The notes under the pieces were generated by a model. The model saw only the letters and a program-made list of their open reading frames with translations, did not search any database and was not told the origin of the DNA. A DNA stretch of 8,309 nucleotides, taken from the NCBI GenBank assembly GCA_021814735.1, contig JAKAHX010000049.1, forward strand, positions 1 to 8,309, given 5' to 3'. Made by a program: the position numbers and the translations under genes. This document shows positions 5,738-8,309 of this stretch, one piece after another. This DNA is from Chloroflexota bacterium. GTDB lineage: Bacteria; Chloroflexota; Limnocylindria; Limnocylindrales; CSP1-4. The stretch's first letter is position 1. Each line of letters starts with the position of its first letter.

Positions 5738-5916
5738 GGCTGCAGTTCGAGCCGGCATCAACGCCCGGGAGCAGGCAAGGACTCGACACGAGACATGCCC
5801 TCCGGGGCCATGCCATGGGCGCGGCATCTGCTGTTCCGGCGGACAGGATACCGGGAGACCGGCCAATCGCGCCGCTGGGGCTCCGACGGGCGGCCCTGAG
5901 CCGGGCGGCGTGGCGC

Positions 5917-5969
5917 GGTCGGGCGCGGGCGCCACGGGCCAGTGGTCTGGCCGTCGTCGGCGCCCGACC
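5917..5969 (-). terminator. Two-tier hairpin after ABC permease, candidate terminator
   Basis: A perfect 10-bp outer inverted repeat (GGTCGGGCGC at 5917-5926, GCGCCCGACC at 5960-5969) encloses a perfect 6-bp hairpin (GGCCAG, loop TGGT, CTGGCC; 5937-5952). An alternative outer stem pairs 5927-5933 with 5959-5965. It begins 4 nt after the permease stop codon on the minus strand, the place for a terminator of the ABC operon. No U-tract follows. Confidence 0.5.
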
Positions 5970-5973
5970 CCCG

Positions 5974-6737
5974 CTACAACTCCTGCCGCCGGAACGAGAG
6001 CCAGGCCAGCAGCACGGCGCCCAGCACGATCGAGACGTTGGCCGCGACAGGACCAAGGAGGTCGGGGGCGGGCTGTCCCAGGGCCAGGGCGCGTGCCGGG
6101 ACCACGAGCGTTTCCGGCATGTACCGGCCCACGGTGGGCAGCGCGGACACGATCCCCGTGACGACGAGGAAGAGAACGCCGATCCCGGCACCTGCGGCTG
6201 CCGAGCTCGTGAGCGTGCTGCCCAGGAACGTCAGGGCCGCGTAGACCACCAGGCTGAGCCAGAGCAGCGCGCACATCGCGGCAAAGCCACCGACCGGCAG
6301 CGATCCGAACAGGACGAGCGTGTAGTAGTAGGCGAGCACCCCCGCCACCACGGTCGCGACGAGCAGGTTCGCCGCCACCGCCGCCAACTTGGCGACCAGG
6401 AACGCCCCACGTGCCACCGGCTTCGTGAGGATGAACGCCGCGGTTCCACGATCCTTCTCGGTGGCGACCGTCCCCATCGCCAGGAGGATGGCCGCGAGGG
6501 CTCCGAACTGCGTCAGGTTCTTGAGGAACTGGTCGACCGCGTCCGCGATGGTGGGCGTCGGGATCAGGCTCACGAGCGGGAGCTGGTCGCCGGCCAGCGC
6601 CCTGATGATCTCCGGCAGGTACTTCGCGGTCAGCGGCGAGATGATCGCGAAGAGCGCGAAGACGATCGCGACCACGTACAGGCGCATGGTGCGCGTCTGC
6701 TCCAGGAGTTCCTTGCGGAGCAACAGGCGGAAACCGC

Positions 6738-6741
<4 letters not shown>
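5974..6741 (-). CDS. ABC-2 type transporter permease (YxlG/NatB-like)
   Basis: Membrane subunit of an ABC exporter, 255 residues. A short cytoplasmic amphipathic start (LLLRKELLEQTRTMR) precedes TM1 (about 21-38). A loop leads to TM2 (77-93), then the conserved coupling segment VATEKDRGTAAFILTKPVAR (92-111), and four more membrane segments at about 114-143, 150-172, 183-203 and 232-249. This is the usual six-helix ABC-2 layout, in which the EK-RGT...KPV motif contacts the ATPase. The ATG overlaps the ATPase stop by 4 bp (ATGA, 6741-6738), so translation is coupled and the two proteins form one transporter. No substrate motif is visible; relatives export antibiotics, ions or lipids, or respond to envelope stress. 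Confidence 0.93.
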
Positions 6742-8110
<1,369 letters not shown>

Positions 8111-8114
<4 letters not shown>

Positions 8115-8309
8115 GCGTCCTCCCGGCCGAAGAAGAAGTAGGCGAGCGGCCCGAGGATGTTCACGAAGACGATGATCAGCGCCCAGACCGGCTTGCTCGC
8201 GAACCGGACGTGCCGCTCCTCGCGGAAGAGGTCGACGATGGCCAGCACGAGCAAGGCCAGTTGCAGGACGACCAGCGGGACGATGAGCGGCAGGACTTGC
8301 CGCAGCTGA
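8111..8309 (-). CDS. PLDc_N-type small membrane protein (5'-partial)
   Basis: The C-terminal 65 residues are visible; the start lies beyond the right edge. Translation on the minus strand from 8308 gives QLRQVLPLIVPLVVLQLALL, a hydrophobic helix, then VDLFREERHVRFASKPVWAL, a second helix IIVFVNILGPLAYFFFGRE, and a stop. Two membrane helices with a charged loop and the ending NILGPLAYFFFGR are the hallmark of the phospholipase-D-nuclease N-terminal family, found as stand-alone proteins without any nuclease domain. In Bacillus the comparable YxlE precedes an ABC ATPase and permease and helps restrain a sigma factor. Here its TGA overlaps the ATPase GTG by 4 bp (GTGA), so all three genes are coupled. 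The role is likely accessory or regulatory to the transporter; this is inferred from context. Confidence 0.88.
8119..8124 (-). promoter_or_regulatory. Shine-Dalgarno deciding the ATPase GTG start
   Basis: GGGAGG lies 4 nt (ACGC) before the GTG at 8114 and inside the last codons of the upstream PLDc_N gene. It supports translation of the unusual N-terminal extension rather than a start closer to the ABC domain. Confidence 0.7.

Noticed and set aside
5845..5850. TATCCT as -10 box for the sortase-like gene
   Set aside because: It would leave a leader of more than 100 nt and has no -35 at a workable spacing (the TTGGCC nearby is only 10 nt away).

Overview
The window is very GC-rich, dense bacterial DNA. 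Third codon positions are strongly G/C-biased in every gene I accept. The style suggests a soil or freshwater Chloroflexota bacterium of the Limnocylindria/Ellin6529 type: an XRE-HTH protein with a TKAYVSALENG recognition region, a secreted sortase-fold protein with an LQTSEGP motif, Pro/Ala-rich tails, and putative leaderless promoters. This lineage call is from memory of such proteins. An actinomycete is the main alternative.

Layout: one gene lies on the plus strand and seven on the minus strand. Positions 3-1223 (+) hold the 3' part of an HTH-TPR regulator whose true start is outside the window. It converges on a DMT/EamA exporter (2243-1338, -). Reading further right, all on the minus strand, come a coiled-coil/Ala-Pro-rich hypothetical protein (3074-2319), an M20D amidohydrolase (4575-3370), a secreted sortase-like protein (5727-4834), and an ABC cassette. 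The cassette is a PLDc_N small membrane protein (8309-8111, cut by the window end), an ATPase (8114-6738) and a permease (6741-5974).

How the genes work together: the ABC genes overlap by 4 bp at both junctions (GTGA and ATGA), so they form one translationally coupled unit that resembles the yxlE-yxlF-yxlG set of Bacillus. The other minus-strand genes look like separate transcription units. The exporter, coiled-coil and amidohydrolase genes each have a -10-like hexamer exactly 6 nt before the start codon and no well-placed Shine-Dalgarno that fits better, which points to leaderless mRNAs. The sortase-like and ATPase genes carry clear Shine-Dalgarno sequences instead. Strong hairpins without U-tracts follow the permease and the sortase-like gene and may be terminators.

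The most unusual item is the sortase-like protein. The sortase fold and the catalytic-type His (YAHAR) are present, but the position of the nucleophilic Cys is Ser and the Arg appears to be missing, and the domain is fused to an N-terminal secreted beta-rich domain. A perfect 16-bp palindrome at the -35 position of the amidohydrolase promoter is the best operator candidate. I saw no rRNA, tRNA, CRISPR array, insertion sequence or phage gene.
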